DNA from: Acidobacteria bacterium Ga0077551
GTDB lineage: Bacteria; Pseudomonadota; Alphaproteobacteria; Caulobacterales; Hyphomonadaceae
NCBI GenBank assembly: GCA_001464545.1
Contig: LNFC01000022.1
Span: forward strand, 1 to 64,000
Direction: 5' to 3'
Length of the DNA: 64,000 bases
Shown: positions 8,019-17,787 of the stretch, piece by piece
Position numbering within the stretch: the first letter of the stretch is position 1
Layout: each line of letters begins with the position of its first letter
Notes under the pieces: generated by a model
The model's database searches: none
What the model saw: only the letters and a program-made list of their open reading frames with translations
What the model was told of the DNA's origin: nothing
Translations under genes and position numbers: made by a program

Positions 8019-10847
8019 TCAGAAATCCTGCCAGCCGTCGTTTGCCTTCGGCCGCGCCGATCCCTGGGCGGCGAACTGGGCCACGCGCTGGCGCTGCTGG
8101 TGAACCGGCGTTTTGGGAGCGGCCGTCGCCGTCCGCTGGGTTGCGGCCCGGTCCGACTCGGCGCCCGTCTGGAACCTCGCCGTCAGCTCCGTCAGTTCCG
8201 CAGCCTCGCGCCTCAACTGATGGCTGGCAGCGGTTGATTGCTCCACCATCGCGGCATTCTGCTGGGTGACCTGGTCCATCTGGTTGATCGCCGTGTTGAT
8301 TTCACCCAATCCGGAGGACTGTTCCTGGGACGCCACCGCGATCTCGGCGACCAGGGCCGAAATCTCACCCACCTTCCCGACGATCGTGTTGAGCGCGGTG
8401 CCGGCTTTGCCGACGAGGTCAACGCCGGTGCCAACATGCTGCGAGCTTACCGAGATCAGTTCCTTGATTTCCTTCGCAGCTTCGGACGAGCGTTGCGCAA
8501 GGGCGCGAACTTCCGAAGCCACCACGGCAAAGCCTCGGCCGGCGTCGCCCGCGCGGGCCGCTTCAACGCCTGCGTTCAAGGCCAGGAGGTTGGTCTGGAA
8601 CGAGATTTCGTCGATAACGCCCAAGATCTGCGATATCTGCCGCGAAGACGCATTGATCGAAGCCATGGCAGTCACGGCGCCGTTGACGACCTGACGCGAC
8701 TCTTCAGCGTCAGTGCGGGCAACGGCAACGATGCTGTTCGCCTGCTTGGCGTTGTCCGCAGTCTTGCGCACAGTTGCCGTGATCTGGTCGAGCGCGGCTG
8801 CCGTCTCTTCCAGGCTGGCAGCCTGTTGCTCTGTACGCCGCGAAAGATCGTCCGCGGCCTGACTGATTTCACCGGCGCCCGAGCTGATGCCGTGGGCATT
8901 ACCGACAATACCCCGCATGGCTTCCTGCAGCTCGTCCATCGCGTTGTTGAAGTCGCTGCGCAGGGTCTCATACTTGCCCGGAAACGGCTCCGTGATGCGG
9001 GCCGCGAGATTGCCGGCTGCGAGGTCCGACAGACCGCGGGCGAGGCCCGAGACGACCTTTTCCTGCGCGGCGGCATTGGCGGCCCGCTCGGCTTCGGCAG
9101 CGCGGCGTTCAAGCTCGACCTGGGTTATGTCGGTCGCGAACTTGACGACCTTGTAAGGGTTGCCGCGCAAGTCGAGGACAAGGTTGTAACTTGCCTCGAT
9201 CCAGACCTCCCGGCCCCCTTTTGCCTGGCGCAGGAATTTGCCGGAGACAGGCTCGCCGCGGTTCACGCGTTCCCAGAACGCGAGGTAATCGGGCGATGCG
9301 GCAAACGCCGGAGGGGCAAACATGGAGTGACGCTGGCCCACAATCTCGCTGAGCGTGTAGCCCATCGTGGTCAGGAAGTTTTCGTTTGCAGTGAGGATCG
9401 TTCCATCGAGCTTGAACTCGATCACGGCCTGGGCGCGCTGGATCGCGTGGATGTTGGCCGACTGTTCGTTGGCTTTCAGCTCGGCAGCCGTGATGTCTGC
9501 TGCGATCTGCACGACTTTCACGACCTGGCCGTTCTTGTCGACGATCGGGTTGTAAGAGGCCTGAAGCCAGATTTCTCCGCCCCTCTTGCCCACACTCATG
9601 AACTTGCCCGACACGGAGTCTCCGCGGTTGAGGCGGTTCCAGAGATTGCTTTGCTTCGGGTCTCTTGCATCTTCGGGCGAGAGGAAGATCGCATGAGGTT
9701 TGCCGACAACCTCCTCGAGAGAATACCCCGTCAGCTGCAGGAAATTCTCGTTTGCCGTCACCAGCGTGCCGTCCGGTTGGTACTCCACCACGGCCTGGGT
9801 GACCGAAATGGCCTTCACGTAGCCCGCCGGCCCCAGCATCGCCAATTCGGCCTGCTCTGCATCTCTCACGATCCGCTGGTTCACGTCGTCGCGAAGGAAG
9901 CTCAGCGTATTTGCGATGACGCCCGTTTCATTCTTGTCATCCGTGTAGGGAATTTCAGACTGGAAATCGCCTGCACGCAGCTTGTCCATGCTGGCGGTCA
10001 GCTTCTTGAAGCGGCCCGCGAGCCCGGTCGAAACGAAAAATGAAAGCGCACAGGCTATTGCCAACAGCAGACCCACGATCGCGATCTGGCCCTCAAGCCG
10101 CGAACGAAGCCCGTCAATCCGCACGTTGAGCAAGCGTTCCAGCTCAGCGGCCGTTGCCTTCCAGCTTTCGTCCAGGACGGCTTCGAACCTGTCAGTCTGT
10201 GCGCCGTAATCGACGTTTGAAGCTGAGTTCAGGAGCGCCGCGACTTCGTTTTCGATGGCGGCCATCGGCTTTTCAAGTGCCGCGCGGGTTTCGCCCGAAG
10301 CATTGTTTTTCATTGAGGCCTCTATCGAGGACACCGCGCCGCCAGCAGCCGCGCGCAGGTTCTCGCCGGCAATCTTGACTTCCAGATCGCGATTGCCTGT
10401 TTCGCGCTGGGCCTGAAGCATCGCTTCGAATTCCCGCGCCGCCTTGAGGGTCGCCGGAATGCGAACGGTTGCCGCGTCCATGGCATAGAAACTGTCGAGT
10501 TCCGGATCGAGCGTCAGGTTTGAGCCATCGGCCACCTGCTGGATCAGGGTCAGTCCAGCCGAAATCTGCTCAGATTCAGTAGCCGCTTTACCAAGCGCCG
10601 CTGCAGCAGCGCCCGCGCCAAAGGACGCTTCAGCGGTCGCGGAATCTACCGTGCCGCCCTTGAGGGTTGCCTGCCAAGCCTCTTGAAGAAAGTCGACGCC
10701 CGATCGCTCCTTTTCCGAAAAACGGACCTCGCGGTCGGCCTGCATGACGAGGAGCGCTGTTGGGAAAATGGCAGAGCCAAGAAACAGCACAGAGACGAGT
10801 GCCAGCCGTGTCGCGAGCGACAAGCGGCCATTGAAGAAGTTCAACAT
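8019..10847 (-). CDS. Methyl-accepting chemotaxis protein with two PAS domains
   Basis: A 942-residue transmembrane chemoreceptor. A first membrane helix (about residues 12-34) precedes a periplasmic domain of some 220 residues and a second helix ([20 protein letters not shown]). A HAMP domain follows, then two tandem PAS domains, around [20 protein letters not shown] and [20 protein letters not shown], which are clearly duplicates of each other. A second HAMP-like region ([10 protein letters not shown]) leads into the signalling hairpin, recognised by [18 protein letters not shown] and [17 protein letters not shown]. The C-terminus is GWQDF, resembling the pentapeptide that tethers CheR/CheB. 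The two PAS copies suggest sensing of redox or a small ligand in addition to the periplasmic input. Confidence 0.93.
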   Translation of the reverse strand: MLNFFNGRLSLATRLALVSVLFLGSAIFPTALLVMQADREVRFSEKERSGVDFLQEAWQATLKGGTVDSATAEASFGAGAAAAALGKAATESEQISAGLTLIQQVADGSNLTLDPELDSFYAMDAATVRIPATLKAAREFEAMLQAQRETGNRDLEVKIAGENLRAAAGGAVSSIEASMKNNASGETRAALEKPMAAIENEVAALLNSASNVDYGAQTDRFEAVLDESWKATAAELERLLNVRIDGLRSRLEGQIAIVGLLLAIACALSFFVSTGLAGRFKKLTASMDKLRAGDFQSEIPYTDDKNETGVIANTLSFLRDDVNQRIVRDAEQAELAMLGPAGYVKAISVTQAVVEYQPDGTLVTANENFLQLTGYSLEEVVGKPHAIFLSPEDARDPKQSNLWNRLNRGDSVSGKFMSVGKRGGEIWLQASYNPIVDKNGQVVKVVQIAADITAAELKANEQSANIHAIQRAQAVIEFKLDGTILTANENFLTTMGYTLSEIVGQRHSMFAPPAFAASPDYLAFWERVNRGEPVSGKFLRQAKGGREVWIEASYNLVLDLRGNPYKVVKFATDITQVELERRAAEAERAANAAAQEKVVSGLARGLSDLAAGNLAARITEPFPGKYETLRSDFNNAMDELQEAMRGIVGNAHGISSGAGEISQAADDLSRRTEQQAASLEETAAALDQITATVRKTADNAKQANSIVAVARTDAEESRQVVNGAVTAMASINASSRQISQILGVIDEISFQTNLLALNAGVEAARAGDAGRGFAVVASEVRALAQRSSEAAKEIKELISVSSQHVGTGVDLVGKAGTALNTIVGKVGEISALVAEIAVASQEQSSGLGEINTAINQMDQVTQQNAAMVEQSTAASHQLRREAAELTELTARFQTGAESDRAATQRTATAAPKTPVHQQRQRVAQFAAQGSARPKANDGWQDF

Positions 10848-11037
10848 TTTACAGTCCTGATTATTGTTTTCATCTGACCCGCCTCAGGTACAGCGGGTTG
10901 ATTAATCTGAAGTTTCCAAGATTCACCAAGCTTTTACACCTAAGCAAATCGGTGTTTCACCCTGAAACAGAAAGGCGCTTCAAATTTCGGGCCCAAGTCC
11001 AAATGAATCCAAGGGCCAGCATGATTAAGCGGATCGC

Positions 11038-11769
11038 CTAGTACTCGTCGGCGCCGCCCGGATTACGCCTGCGGCGAATCAGCCACATGACGCCGCGCAG
11101 GTCCGAGAGGGCGTCGTTCAGGCGGCCGAAATTTGTGTAATTGGATTTGCCTGTGCCGCGCGGGCGGTGGTTCACGTTCCGGAATTCGACGCCGTGCCCT
11201 TCGGCGCGCATCAGCGCCGGCATGTAGCGGTGCATGTGGTCGAAATAGGGGAGCATGACGTAGGCAGCGCGGTGCATCACCTTGATGCCGCAACCGCTAT
11301 CGTCGCAGTCATCGCGCAGCATCCGCTTGCGGATATTGTTGGCGAAGCGGCTGCCGAACTTCTTCCAGCTTGAATCCTGGCGGCTGGCGCGGCGGCCCAT
11401 CACCATCTTCAAGCCGTGCGGGGCGTCGGCGCGGGTCAGCTGGCGGTAGAGGTCCGGCAGGTCGGCGGGGTCATTCTGGCCGTCGCCGTCAAGCGTGCCG
11501 ACGACCGGGGCGCGGGCGGCGAGGATGCCGGAACGGATCGCGCGGCTCTGGCCGGCATTGCTGCGGTGGCCGAGGACGCGGAGCATCGGATATTGCGTCT
11601 TGAGGGCCATCAGGCGGGCGCGGGTATCGTCGGTGGACGCATCGTCCACGAACACCATCTCGAAGGCGCGGCCATCCAGCGCGTCGGCGATTTCGCCGAC
11701 CAGTGCTGCGACATTGCCGGCCTCGTTATGGACGGGCACGACGACAGAGAATTCGGCAGCTTCGGTCAA
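11038..11769 (-). CDS. Family 2 glycosyltransferase (polyprenyl-phosphate mannosyl/glucosyltransferase-like)
   Basis: A 243-residue soluble GT-A fold protein. The N-terminus FSVVVPVHNEAGNV and the nucleotide-binding FVDDASTDDT are followed by the NAGQSRAIRSGI segment and the metal-binding TLDGDGQNDP. This set is typical of DPM1-type enzymes that charge polyprenyl phosphate with a sugar. The C-terminus lacks the membrane helices found in GtrB-type members. It is divergent from a GT39-type glycosyltransferase that could use the product, so the pair may modify a cell-envelope glycan or lipid; that pairing is inferred. Confidence 0.85.
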   Translation of the reverse strand: MTEAAEFSVVVPVHNEAGNVAALVGEIADALDGRAFEMVFVDDASTDDTRARLMALKTQYPMLRVLGHRSNAGQSRAIRSGILAARAPVVGTLDGDGQNDPADLPDLYRQLTRADAPHGLKMVMGRRASRQDSSWKKFGSRFANNIRKRMLRDDCDDSGCGIKVMHRAAYVMLPYFDHMHRYMPALMRAEGHGVEFRNVNHRPRGTGKSNYTNFGRLNDALSDLRGVMWLIRRRRNPGGADEY

Positions 11770-11947
11770 ATTGCCCTCATCCCGGCCAGGTGCGCCAAAA
11801 ACGGCGCGTCAGTAAACGGCGCCTCTTACCGGGCCTCGCCTGCAAAATCGAGGCCCTGATGACATTTGCTGCAGCCGGGTCTTAGAGCATGGCCGTTTCG
11901 GCCAAATCCACAAGACGCCGCGCCAAACCTGCGCTAAATGGCCCGCC

Positions 11948-13972
11948 ATGACCGTTCTCGACCGTATCTCGACCGGCTGGAAAGCCTGGATCATCCTGTT
12001 CCTGCTGACCTTCGGGGCCGCCGCGCCGGGCGTCTTCCTGCTGCCGGCGCTGGACCGGGACGAGAGCCGCTTCGCCCAGGCATCCAAGGAGATGCTGGAG
12101 GAGAACAACTACATCGTCATCCAGTACCAGGACGAGCTGCGCAACAAGAAACCGGCCGGCATCCACTGGCTGCAGGCCGCCTCCACGGCGATCTTCACCG
12201 GGCCTGAGGCCAAGCAGATCTGGACCTACCGGGTGCCGAGCTGGCTCGGCGCGGCGTTTGCCACGCTCGCCTGTTTCTGGGCCGGCATTCCGCTGGTCGG
12301 GCGGCGCGCGGCCTTTCTCGGCGCCGCGCTGTTCGGGGCGAGCCTTCTGCTGACCTCCGAGGCGCATATCTCCAAGACGGACGGGGTGCTGGTGTTCCTG
12401 ACGACGCTCGGCATCGGCGCGCTCGGGCGGCTTTATCTGGGTACGGACAGACCGGGACGGATGGCGTTCCTCGTCTGGTTGACGGTCAGCGCGTCGTTCC
12501 TGATCAAGGGACCGGTGACGATGATGGTCGTCGCCTATGCGGGGCTCGGCGCCTATGTCTGGAACCGTGCGGCGGAAGGCAAGGGCGGAGACTGGTGGCG
12601 GCCGCTGGCGGACTGGAAAGGTCCCGCGCTGTTCGTCGCGATGGTGCTGCCCTGGTTCCTTTGGATCCAGGCGGCGACCGATGGCCAGTATATTGAAGGC
12701 GCGGTCGGCAAGGACCTGAAGGACAAGTTCACCGGCGCCTCGGAAGGTCATGGCGGCTGGTTCCTCTACCACCTCTCGCACATCCCGGCCTGGTTCTTCC
12801 CGGCGACGCTGCTGTTCGTGGCGGGGCTTGTGGCCTCGGTGAAGCAGGTGGCGGGCGCAGAGGGCGTCAACACCGCGCCGGTTCGCCGGTGCGCGCTGGC
12901 GGGTCTCGCGATCTTCGCGGTGCTGGCGGCGCTCAATTACGGCGTCGCGCTGGTGCCGGCATTCGAGGCGGGCAGTGTCGCGGAAACTCTCCGTACACTG
13001 AAGCCGCTTCCGGCCTGGCCATTCCTGTTCATCGCGGCCGTCTGGCTGATGCCTGGCGCGGCGCCGGGCGGGGCCGAGCCGTCGGACGAGACCAAGGGCC
13101 TGCGCCTGCTGCTCGCCTGGGGCGTGCTGACCTATGCCTTCTTCGAGCTGATGCCGACGCTGCTCAGCCATTATATCCTGCCGGCCTATCCGGCGTTCGG
13201 CCTGCTCTGCGGCTACGCCGCGGTGCGGTTGATGGACGGGGCCCGGCTGCCGGTGTCCAACGCCGTGGGCATGGTACTGTTTACGCTCGGCGCGGTGGTG
13301 CTGCTTGCGGCCTCGTTCCCGGGCGTGACGAGCAACCTGATGGCGGAGACGGCGGGCGATTTCCGGACGGTTTCGGCCGAGGAAGTGCTGGCGGCCTGGA
13401 CGCCGTACCGGGATTATCCGGTCTGGTTCTGGTGGGGCGGGTTCGTGCTGGCGGGCCTGGCGCTGGTGGAGTTGGCGCGGCGGCATGTCATTGCCTCGAT
13501 CCTGCTGGCGATCCTCTCCAGCATCGCGCTCGGCTGGCATATCCGCATCAACATGCTGCCCAGCCAGGTCTGGGTGCAGCCGACCGAGACAGCGCGGCTG
13601 GCGTTGGAGGATGTGTGCGGAGTTCCGGGTGAGGACGATCTCTGCAACGTCAAGACGCCGGAACGCGTGCTGGCGCTCGGTTATGCGGAGCCGTCCTATG
13701 TGATGACGCTCGGCACGCAGAACCTGCACCCGCCGCAGACGCCGCTCGACCTGCCGGCGGACCCGGCCGCCTATCCGGTCGTCTACCTGCTGAACTTCGA
13801 AGACCGGAAAGCGGATGAGCCGATCACCGACACGGCGGCGCGCCTGCGCGCGGAAGCGACAAGCCTCGGAGCCTGCCTGACGGAAAGCCCATCCTACTAC
13901 GCGCTGAACTATTCCAACGGCGACCCTGTGCACTTCCGCGCCTGGCGGTTCGACTGGGGCGGTTGTCCGTAA
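11948..13972 (+). CDS. ArnT-like membrane glycosyltransferase (GT39/PMT family)
   Basis: A 674-residue polytopic membrane protein. The first periplasmic loop carries the conserved acidic motif DRDESRFAQASKEML soon after the first helix, followed by KKPAGIHWLQA, both characteristic of ArnT and related lipid-linked sugar transferases. About 11-13 hydrophobic segments follow and a C-terminal soluble domain of about 150 residues closes the protein. Such enzymes transfer a sugar from polyprenyl phosphate onto lipid A or another periplasmic acceptor. No other arn genes are nearby, so aminoarabinose is not implied. Its stop lies five bases from the convergent HNH gene. Confidence 0.88.
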   Translation: MTVLDRISTGWKAWIILFLLTFGAAAPGVFLLPALDRDESRFAQASKEMLEENNYIVIQYQDELRNKKPAGIHWLQAASTAIFTGPEAKQIWTYRVPSWLGAAFATLACFWAGIPLVGRRAAFLGAALFGASLLLTSEAHISKTDGVLVFLTTLGIGALGRLYLGTDRPGRMAFLVWLTVSASFLIKGPVTMMVVAYAGLGAYVWNRAAEGKGGDWWRPLADWKGPALFVAMVLPWFLWIQAATDGQYIEGAVGKDLKDKFTGASEGHGGWFLYHLSHIPAWFFPATLLFVAGLVASVKQVAGAEGVNTAPVRRCALAGLAIFAVLAALNYGVALVPAFEAGSVAETLRTLKPLPAWPFLFIAAVWLMPGAAPGGAEPSDETKGLRLLLAWGVLTYAFFELMPTLLSHYILPAYPAFGLLCGYAAVRLMDGARLPVSNAVGMVLFTLGAVVLLAASFPGVTSNLMAETAGDFRTVSAEEVLAAWTPYRDYPVWFWWGGFVLAGLALVELARRHVIASILLAILSSIALGWHIRINMLPSQVWVQPTETARLALEDVCGVPGEDDLCNVKTPERVLALGYAEPSYVMTLGTQNLHPPQTPLDLPADPAAYPVVYLLNFEDRKADEPITDTAARLRAEATSLGACLTESPSYYALNYSNGDPVHFRAWRFDWGGCP

Positions 13973-13977
13973 CCGGA

Positions 13978-14541
13978 TTACCCTTCGAGTTCCACATCCC
14001 AGTAGAGGTAGTCCATCCAGGTTTCGTGCAGGTGGTTCGGCGGGAATTTGCGGCCGATGTCCTGCAGCTGGTAATTGTTCGGGCGGTAGGGCTTGCGCTG
14101 CAGGTCGAGATCGCTTTCGCGCAGCAGCCGGCTGCCCTTGGCGAGATTGCAGGGGCTGCAGGCGGTGACGATATTGTCCCAGGTCGTGCGTCCGCCGCGC
14201 GAGCGGGGAATCACGTGGTCGAAGGTCAGGTGGTCCTGCGCGCCGCAATAGGCGCAGGCAAAACCGTCCCGCAGGAACACATTGAAGCGCGTGAACGCCG
14301 GCGGGCGGTCCTGACGGACGAAGTCGCGCAGGGCGATGACCGAAGGCAGGCGCAGCTCACGGCTGGGCGAGCGCACGACGCAGTCATATTCAGCGATGAT
14401 GTCGACCCGGTCGAGGAAGACGGCTTTCACCACTTCCTGCCAGGGCCAGAGCGATAGCGGATAATAGGAAAGCGGCCTGAAATCCGCGTTCAGGACGAGG
14501 GCGGGCCGGCCATTCGGCGGCAGGGAAACGACTTCAGTCAT
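13978..14541 (-). CDS. HNH endonuclease family protein
   Basis: A 187-residue protein. The HNH domain is in the second half: Cys96 and Cys99 in FACAYCG, the DH pair at 108-109 in LTFDHVIPRSRGG, an asparagine in WDNIV, and Cys128/Cys131 in ACSPCN, giving a beta-beta-alpha-metal fold with a structural zinc site. The N-terminal half (LVLNADFRPLSYYPLS and DRVDIIAEYD) matches a widely conserved, chromosomal HNH subfamily found across proteobacteria, not a mobile-element homing nuclease. A biological role is not established. A GAGG ribosome binding site precedes the ATG. Confidence 0.9.
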   Translation of the reverse strand: MTEVVSLPPNGRPALVLNADFRPLSYYPLSLWPWQEVVKAVFLDRVDIIAEYDCVVRSPSRELRLPSVIALRDFVRQDRPPAFTRFNVFLRDGFACAYCGAQDHLTFDHVIPRSRGGRTTWDNIVTACSPCNLAKGSRLLRESDLDLQRKPYRPNNYQLQDIGRKFPPNHLHETWMDYLYWDVELEG

Positions 14542-14676
14542 GCCAGCCTCCCGGGCCGCGTGATTGGGTGAAATCCGTGCAAATCCTACAGAAGACGCGC
14601 TCTCCTTGCTTGTCCGGACCGGTGTCTAAACGATTCCTTTCATAAGATTATGACAGCCCGGCATGAACGCAAGGGG

Positions 14677-14691
14677 CGCGCCTCAGGCGCG
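14677..14691 (-). terminator. Hairpin directly after the alkA-like gene
   Basis: CGCGCC-TCA-GGCGCG forms a perfect six-bp stem with a three-base loop immediately downstream of the stop of the glycosylase gene on the minus strand. The following bases are not a T-run, so it is a weak candidate. Confidence 0.4.
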
Positions 14692-15330
14692 TCAGGGCGC
14701 GGTATCGCGGGCCCGGTCCACATGCAGCCAGCCCCAGAGAAGGTGCGTCGCGACGCCCCGGTACGGGCGCCAGCGTTCGGCATGCGCGGTGAAGGCCTTG
14801 CCCTGCATACGGATGTCGTAGTTTCCGAGTCTCTTGTGGGCCTCCATCAGGCCGACATCGGCGGTCGGGAAGGCGTCCATTGCGCCGGCGGCGTAGAGCA
14901 GGACCAGCTCCGCCGTCCACGGCCCGATGCCGCGCACCGCCAGCAGTTCGGCGCGCGCCTCGTCGAGCGGCGCGGCGCAGACGCGGGCGAGGTCAAGCCG
15001 TCCGGAGGCCATCGCCTCGGCAATCGAGATGAGGTGCGCCACCTTGGGGCGGGACATGCCGCACAGGCGGATCGCTTCCGGGTCGGCGGCGAGCATAGCT
15101 TCGGCGGTCACCTCGCCGAGATGCGCCTCGACGCGCGACCAGATGGCGGCGGCGGCGGAGAGGGAGATCTGCTGGTGCGAGATCATCCGGCCCAGCATCG
15201 CATAGGTCGGGTCCTGATAGCGCCAGACGGGCACGCCGATCACCTCATAGGCGCGGGCGAGGGCGGGATCGGTCGTGGCCAGATGTTCGCAAGCAGCTTT
15301 CAGCGCGCGGCGCGGCGGCGCGGTGCTCAC
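14692..15330 (-). CDS. DNA-3-methyladenine glycosylase II family protein
   Basis: A 212-residue HhH-GPD superfamily enzyme. The helix-hairpin-helix VRGIGPWTAELVLLY is followed by FPTADVGL, whose aspartate aligns with the catalytic Asp of AlkA. It is shorter than E. coli AlkA because it lacks the N-terminal TBP-like domain, as in many bacterial Mag/AlkA-type enzymes. It should excise alkylated purines in base-excision repair. Translation starts at a GTG that overlaps the plsC stop (GTGA), so it is coupled to the ftsE-ftsX-plsC cluster. Confidence 0.88.
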   Translation of the reverse strand: MSTAPPRRALKAACEHLATTDPALARAYEVIGVPVWRYQDPTYAMLGRMISHQQISLSAAAAIWSRVEAHLGEVTAEAMLAADPEAIRLCGMSRPKVAHLISIAEAMASGRLDLARVCAAPLDEARAELLAVRGIGPWTAELVLLYAAGAMDAFPTADVGLMEAHKRLGNYDIRMQGKAFTAHAERWRPYRGVATHLLWGWLHVDRARDTAP

Positions 15331-16070
15331 CTTGCCGCCTTGGCCGCCTGCACCGCGCGGCCTTCGGCGATCAGCCGGTTGGAGGCCGTCTCGAGATCGG
15401 TCTCCAGCCGCGCCATCAGCGTCTTGCGGTCAAGGCCGCCGGGGATCGCGGGCAGCACTTCGTAGACGATCAGCCCCGGCGTGAACCGCGTGCCGCGCGC
15501 CGGCCAGCAGAGGCCGGCATTTGTCGCGACCGGAATGATCGGCACGCCGAGCGCCTTGTTCATCGCGGAGATGCCGGCAGGCTGGTAATCGGGGGCCGCA
15601 TTCGGGTCGCGGCGCGTGCCTTCCGGGAAGATCACGATCGTGCGTTTCTGGGCGGCGCGTTTCTTGGCGGCCTCGACCATCGCTTTCAGCGTCTTGGTGG
15701 TGCCTGCGCGGTCAATCGCGATCATGCCGGTGCTCATCGCGTACCAGCCGAGGAAAGGCGTCCAGGCGAGTTCCTTCTTGAGGATGTGGCAGGGCTCCCG
15801 CGTGGCGATGAAGGGGATGAACACGTCGAGCATGCAATGATGCTTGCCGGCATAGATGGCGGGGCCGGGGACAACATGTTCGCGGCCGCGGATTTCCGTC
15901 CGGATGCCGCAGATCCAGCGCAGGCCGAAGCGGATGATCTCGCCGTAGAAGCCGATGGCCTTTAGCGTGACCACGCGCGGCATCAGCAGGGTCGGCAGGT
16001 ACAGGACGCCGACGATCGCCATCCAGCCGTAGAGCCAGAGCAGGAAGAGATAGGACCGGAGCATCTGCAT
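15327..16070 (-). CDS. plsC: Lysophospholipid acyltransferase (PlsC-like)
   Basis: A 247-residue membrane-associated acyltransferase. An N-terminal hydrophobic segment (YLFLLWLYGWMAIVGVLYLP) precedes the catalytic HX4D motif, here His77-HCML-Asp82 in GKHHCMLD, and the acyl-acceptor motif FPEGTRR. These are the hallmarks of 1-acyl-sn-glycerol-3-phosphate acyltransferases, which make phosphatidic acid. The family also includes ornithine-lipid and other lysolipid acyltransferases, so the exact acceptor is not certain. It follows ftsX by 36 bp on the same strand. Confidence 0.87.
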   Translation of the reverse strand: MQMLRSYLFLLWLYGWMAIVGVLYLPTLLMPRVVTLKAIGFYGEIIRFGLRWICGIRTEIRGREHVVPGPAIYAGKHHCMLDVFIPFIATREPCHILKKELAWTPFLGWYAMSTGMIAIDRAGTTKTLKAMVEAAKKRAAQKRTIVIFPEGTRRDPNAAPDYQPAGISAMNKALGVPIIPVATNAGLCWPARGTRFTPGLIVYEVLPAIPGGLDRKTLMARLETDLETASNRLIAEGRAVQAAKAAR

Positions 16071-16106
16071 CAGGTCCGGCTCTAGCGCCTTGTCGGGGCT
16101 CCGTCA

Positions 16107-16979
16107 CTACATGACGGACCGGAGCGACCTCATGACCGTGATTCCGGCCGCGATACGGGCAGCGAGGCCCGCAATCACCGGGGTCACCACCAGAACCGCG
16201 AGATCCGGGAAATCCAGCGACAGTTGCGGCAGCAGGCCGGAGCGCTCGGCGCCGGAGCGTCCCAGCGCGATCAGGATCGCAACGCTCGCCAGCGCCACCA
16301 GCGCGCCCACGGTGCCCGCCCGCAGGCCCAGCAGCCAGAAGCGGCGCTCGAACAGGCCGGCGATGAACCGGTCCTTGGCGCCGGCCACGTGCAGCACATC
16401 CACGATGTCGCGCCGGGCGAGGAGGGCGGCATGGGTCGCAAAGGCGATCACGGCGATGGCGGTCGCCGACAGCAGCGCGACGATGGAGAGCGCGGCGATC
16501 CGCGAGATCGACAGCATGTGGCGCACATCGCCGGCCCATTCGGCGTGCGCGTCCACCGCGGCGCTATGCCCGGCGTCATGCAGCGCGATGCTGATCCTCG
16601 CGCCGAGGTCTTCGGCGTCTGCGGCGCCGGTCACCGCGATCAGGCGGGGCACCGGTAGGTCGGCGGGCAGGCCGCTCTTGCCGAAGTTCGGCTCCAGCAG
16701 GGCGTTGATCTCGGCGTCGCTGAAGGCGCGCGCGGTAATCACGCCGTCGAGCCCCGCCAGCAGGCGCGCGGCTTCATCAGCGGCGGTCGCATCGGCGCCC
16801 GACAGGGACACGGTGTATTCGCCCTCCACTTCCGCCGTCCAGGCGCGGGCGGCGCCGTAGGTGGATTTCGCTGACAGGGCGGCCAGCGCGGCGAGGAAGC
16901 AGAGCGCGCCGACGACGAAGAACAGGGCGGCCTCGCGGGCGTCCTCGAGTGGGAGGAGGGAGTTCTCGCGCGGTTTCAT
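16107..16979 (-). CDS. ftsX: FtsX-type cell division ABC transporter permease
   Basis: A 290-residue protein with four predicted membrane helices: one near the N-terminus (AALFFVVGALCFLAALAALS), an extracytoplasmic domain of about 130 residues, and three C-terminal helices (IAALSIVALLSATAIAVIAF, LRAGTVGALVALASVAILIAL and a last one near the C-terminus). This topology is that of FtsX, which with FtsE couples ATP hydrolysis to activation of peptidoglycan hydrolases at the septum. Sequence conservation of FtsX is low; assignment rests on topology and on the four-base overlap with ftsE. Confidence 0.88.
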   Translation of the reverse strand: MKPRENSLLPLEDAREAALFFVVGALCFLAALAALSAKSTYGAARAWTAEVEGEYTVSLSGADATAADEAARLLAGLDGVITARAFSDAEINALLEPNFGKSGLPADLPVPRLIAVTGAADAEDLGARISIALHDAGHSAAVDAHAEWAGDVRHMLSISRIAALSIVALLSATAIAVIAFATHAALLARRDIVDVLHVAGAKDRFIAGLFERRFWLLGLRAGTVGALVALASVAILIALGRSGAERSGLLPQLSLDFPDLAVLVVTPVIAGLAARIAAGITVMRSLRSVM

Positions 16980-17728
16980 GGCATCGCCCTCAAGGGATCG
17001 GTACGGCGGCGGGCGGTGGGGGCCACCTCGCCGTTTTCCTGCACCAGCATGCCGTCGGCCAGCCGGTAGACCGGCGCGTCGATCTGGCGGATCAGGCCAA
17101 GGTCGTGGGTGGCGATCACCACGGTCGTGCCGAGGCGCTTGTTGAGCTCGTAAAACAGCCGCATCAGGCGGGCCGCCATGTCGGGGTCGACGTTGCCGGT
17201 CGGCTCGTCGGCGATCAGCAGGTTCGGCTGGGTGACCACGGCGCGGGCGATGGCGACGCGTTGCTGCTCGCCGCCGGACAGGGTCTCCGGGCGCTTGTGC
17301 AGGCGCTCGCCGAGGCCAACCCAGCGCAGCAGCTCTTCCACATCGCGGCGGTACTGGCTTTCCTTGCGGCCCATCACCCGCAGGGGGAGGGCGACGTTTT
17401 CGTAGGCCGTCAGGTGGTTCAGCAGGCGGAATTCCTGGAACACGACGCCCACGCGGCGGCGCATCGCGGAGAGTTCGTCCCGGGACAGCCGGCTGGTGGG
17501 CCGCCCGAACAGCGAGACTTCGCCCTGCGAGGGCGGCTGCGCCAGATACAGCAGCTTCAGCAGGCTGGACTTGCCCGCCCCGGAGGCACCGGTCAGGAAG
17601 CTGAAGCTGCCGGGTTTCAGGACGAGATCAATCCCGCTAAGGATTTCTTCGGTCGAATCGTAGCGAAGGGACACGCCGTCCAGGCGGACGGCAGCCTCAT
17701 CAAACATGTCCGGGCGAAGCTGGGTCAT
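16976..17728 (-). CDS. ftsE: Cell division ATP-binding protein FtsE
   Basis: A 250-residue ABC ATPase. Walker A is GASGAGKSS, the Q-loop is in [20 protein letters not shown], the signature is [14 protein letters not shown], Walker B is [12 protein letters not shown], and the switch histidine is in IATHD. The [18 protein letters not shown] segment and the length are typical of FtsE. The stop overlaps the ftsX start by four bases. The C-terminus is about 20 residues longer than the E. coli protein. It is divergent from the zinc-ribbon gene at 17788. Confidence 0.93.
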   Translation of the reverse strand: MTQLRPDMFDEAAVRLDGVSLRYDSTEEILSGIDLVLKPGSFSFLTGASGAGKSSLLKLLYLAQPPSQGEVSLFGRPTSRLSRDELSAMRRRVGVVFQEFRLLNHLTAYENVALPLRVMGRKESQYRRDVEELLRWVGLGERLHKRPETLSGGEQQRVAIARAVVTQPNLLIADEPTGNVDPDMAARLMRLFYELNKRLGTTVVIATHDLGLIRQIDAPVYRLADGMLVQENGEVAPTARRRTDPLRAMP

Positions 17729-17787
17729 GGTGCGGGGGTCCGGGTTACGAATTGGGCCAAAGGGGCAGCAGCCGGAAAGACGACGGA

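Noticed and set aside
8238-10043. A 601-codon plus-strand frame opposite the chemoreceptor
   Set aside because: Antisense shadow; no ribosome binding site and no recognisable domain, whereas the chemoreceptor is certain.
11882-14248. A 788-codon minus-strand open frame opposite the ArnT-like gene
   Set aside because: The translation is R/Q/H-rich without any fold; the ArnT-like protein on the plus strand has clear motifs and helices.
13978-14541. HNH gene as part of a mobile intron, phage or restriction system
   Set aside because: No methyltransferase, intron, integrase or phage gene is near, and the subfamily is a common chromosomal one.
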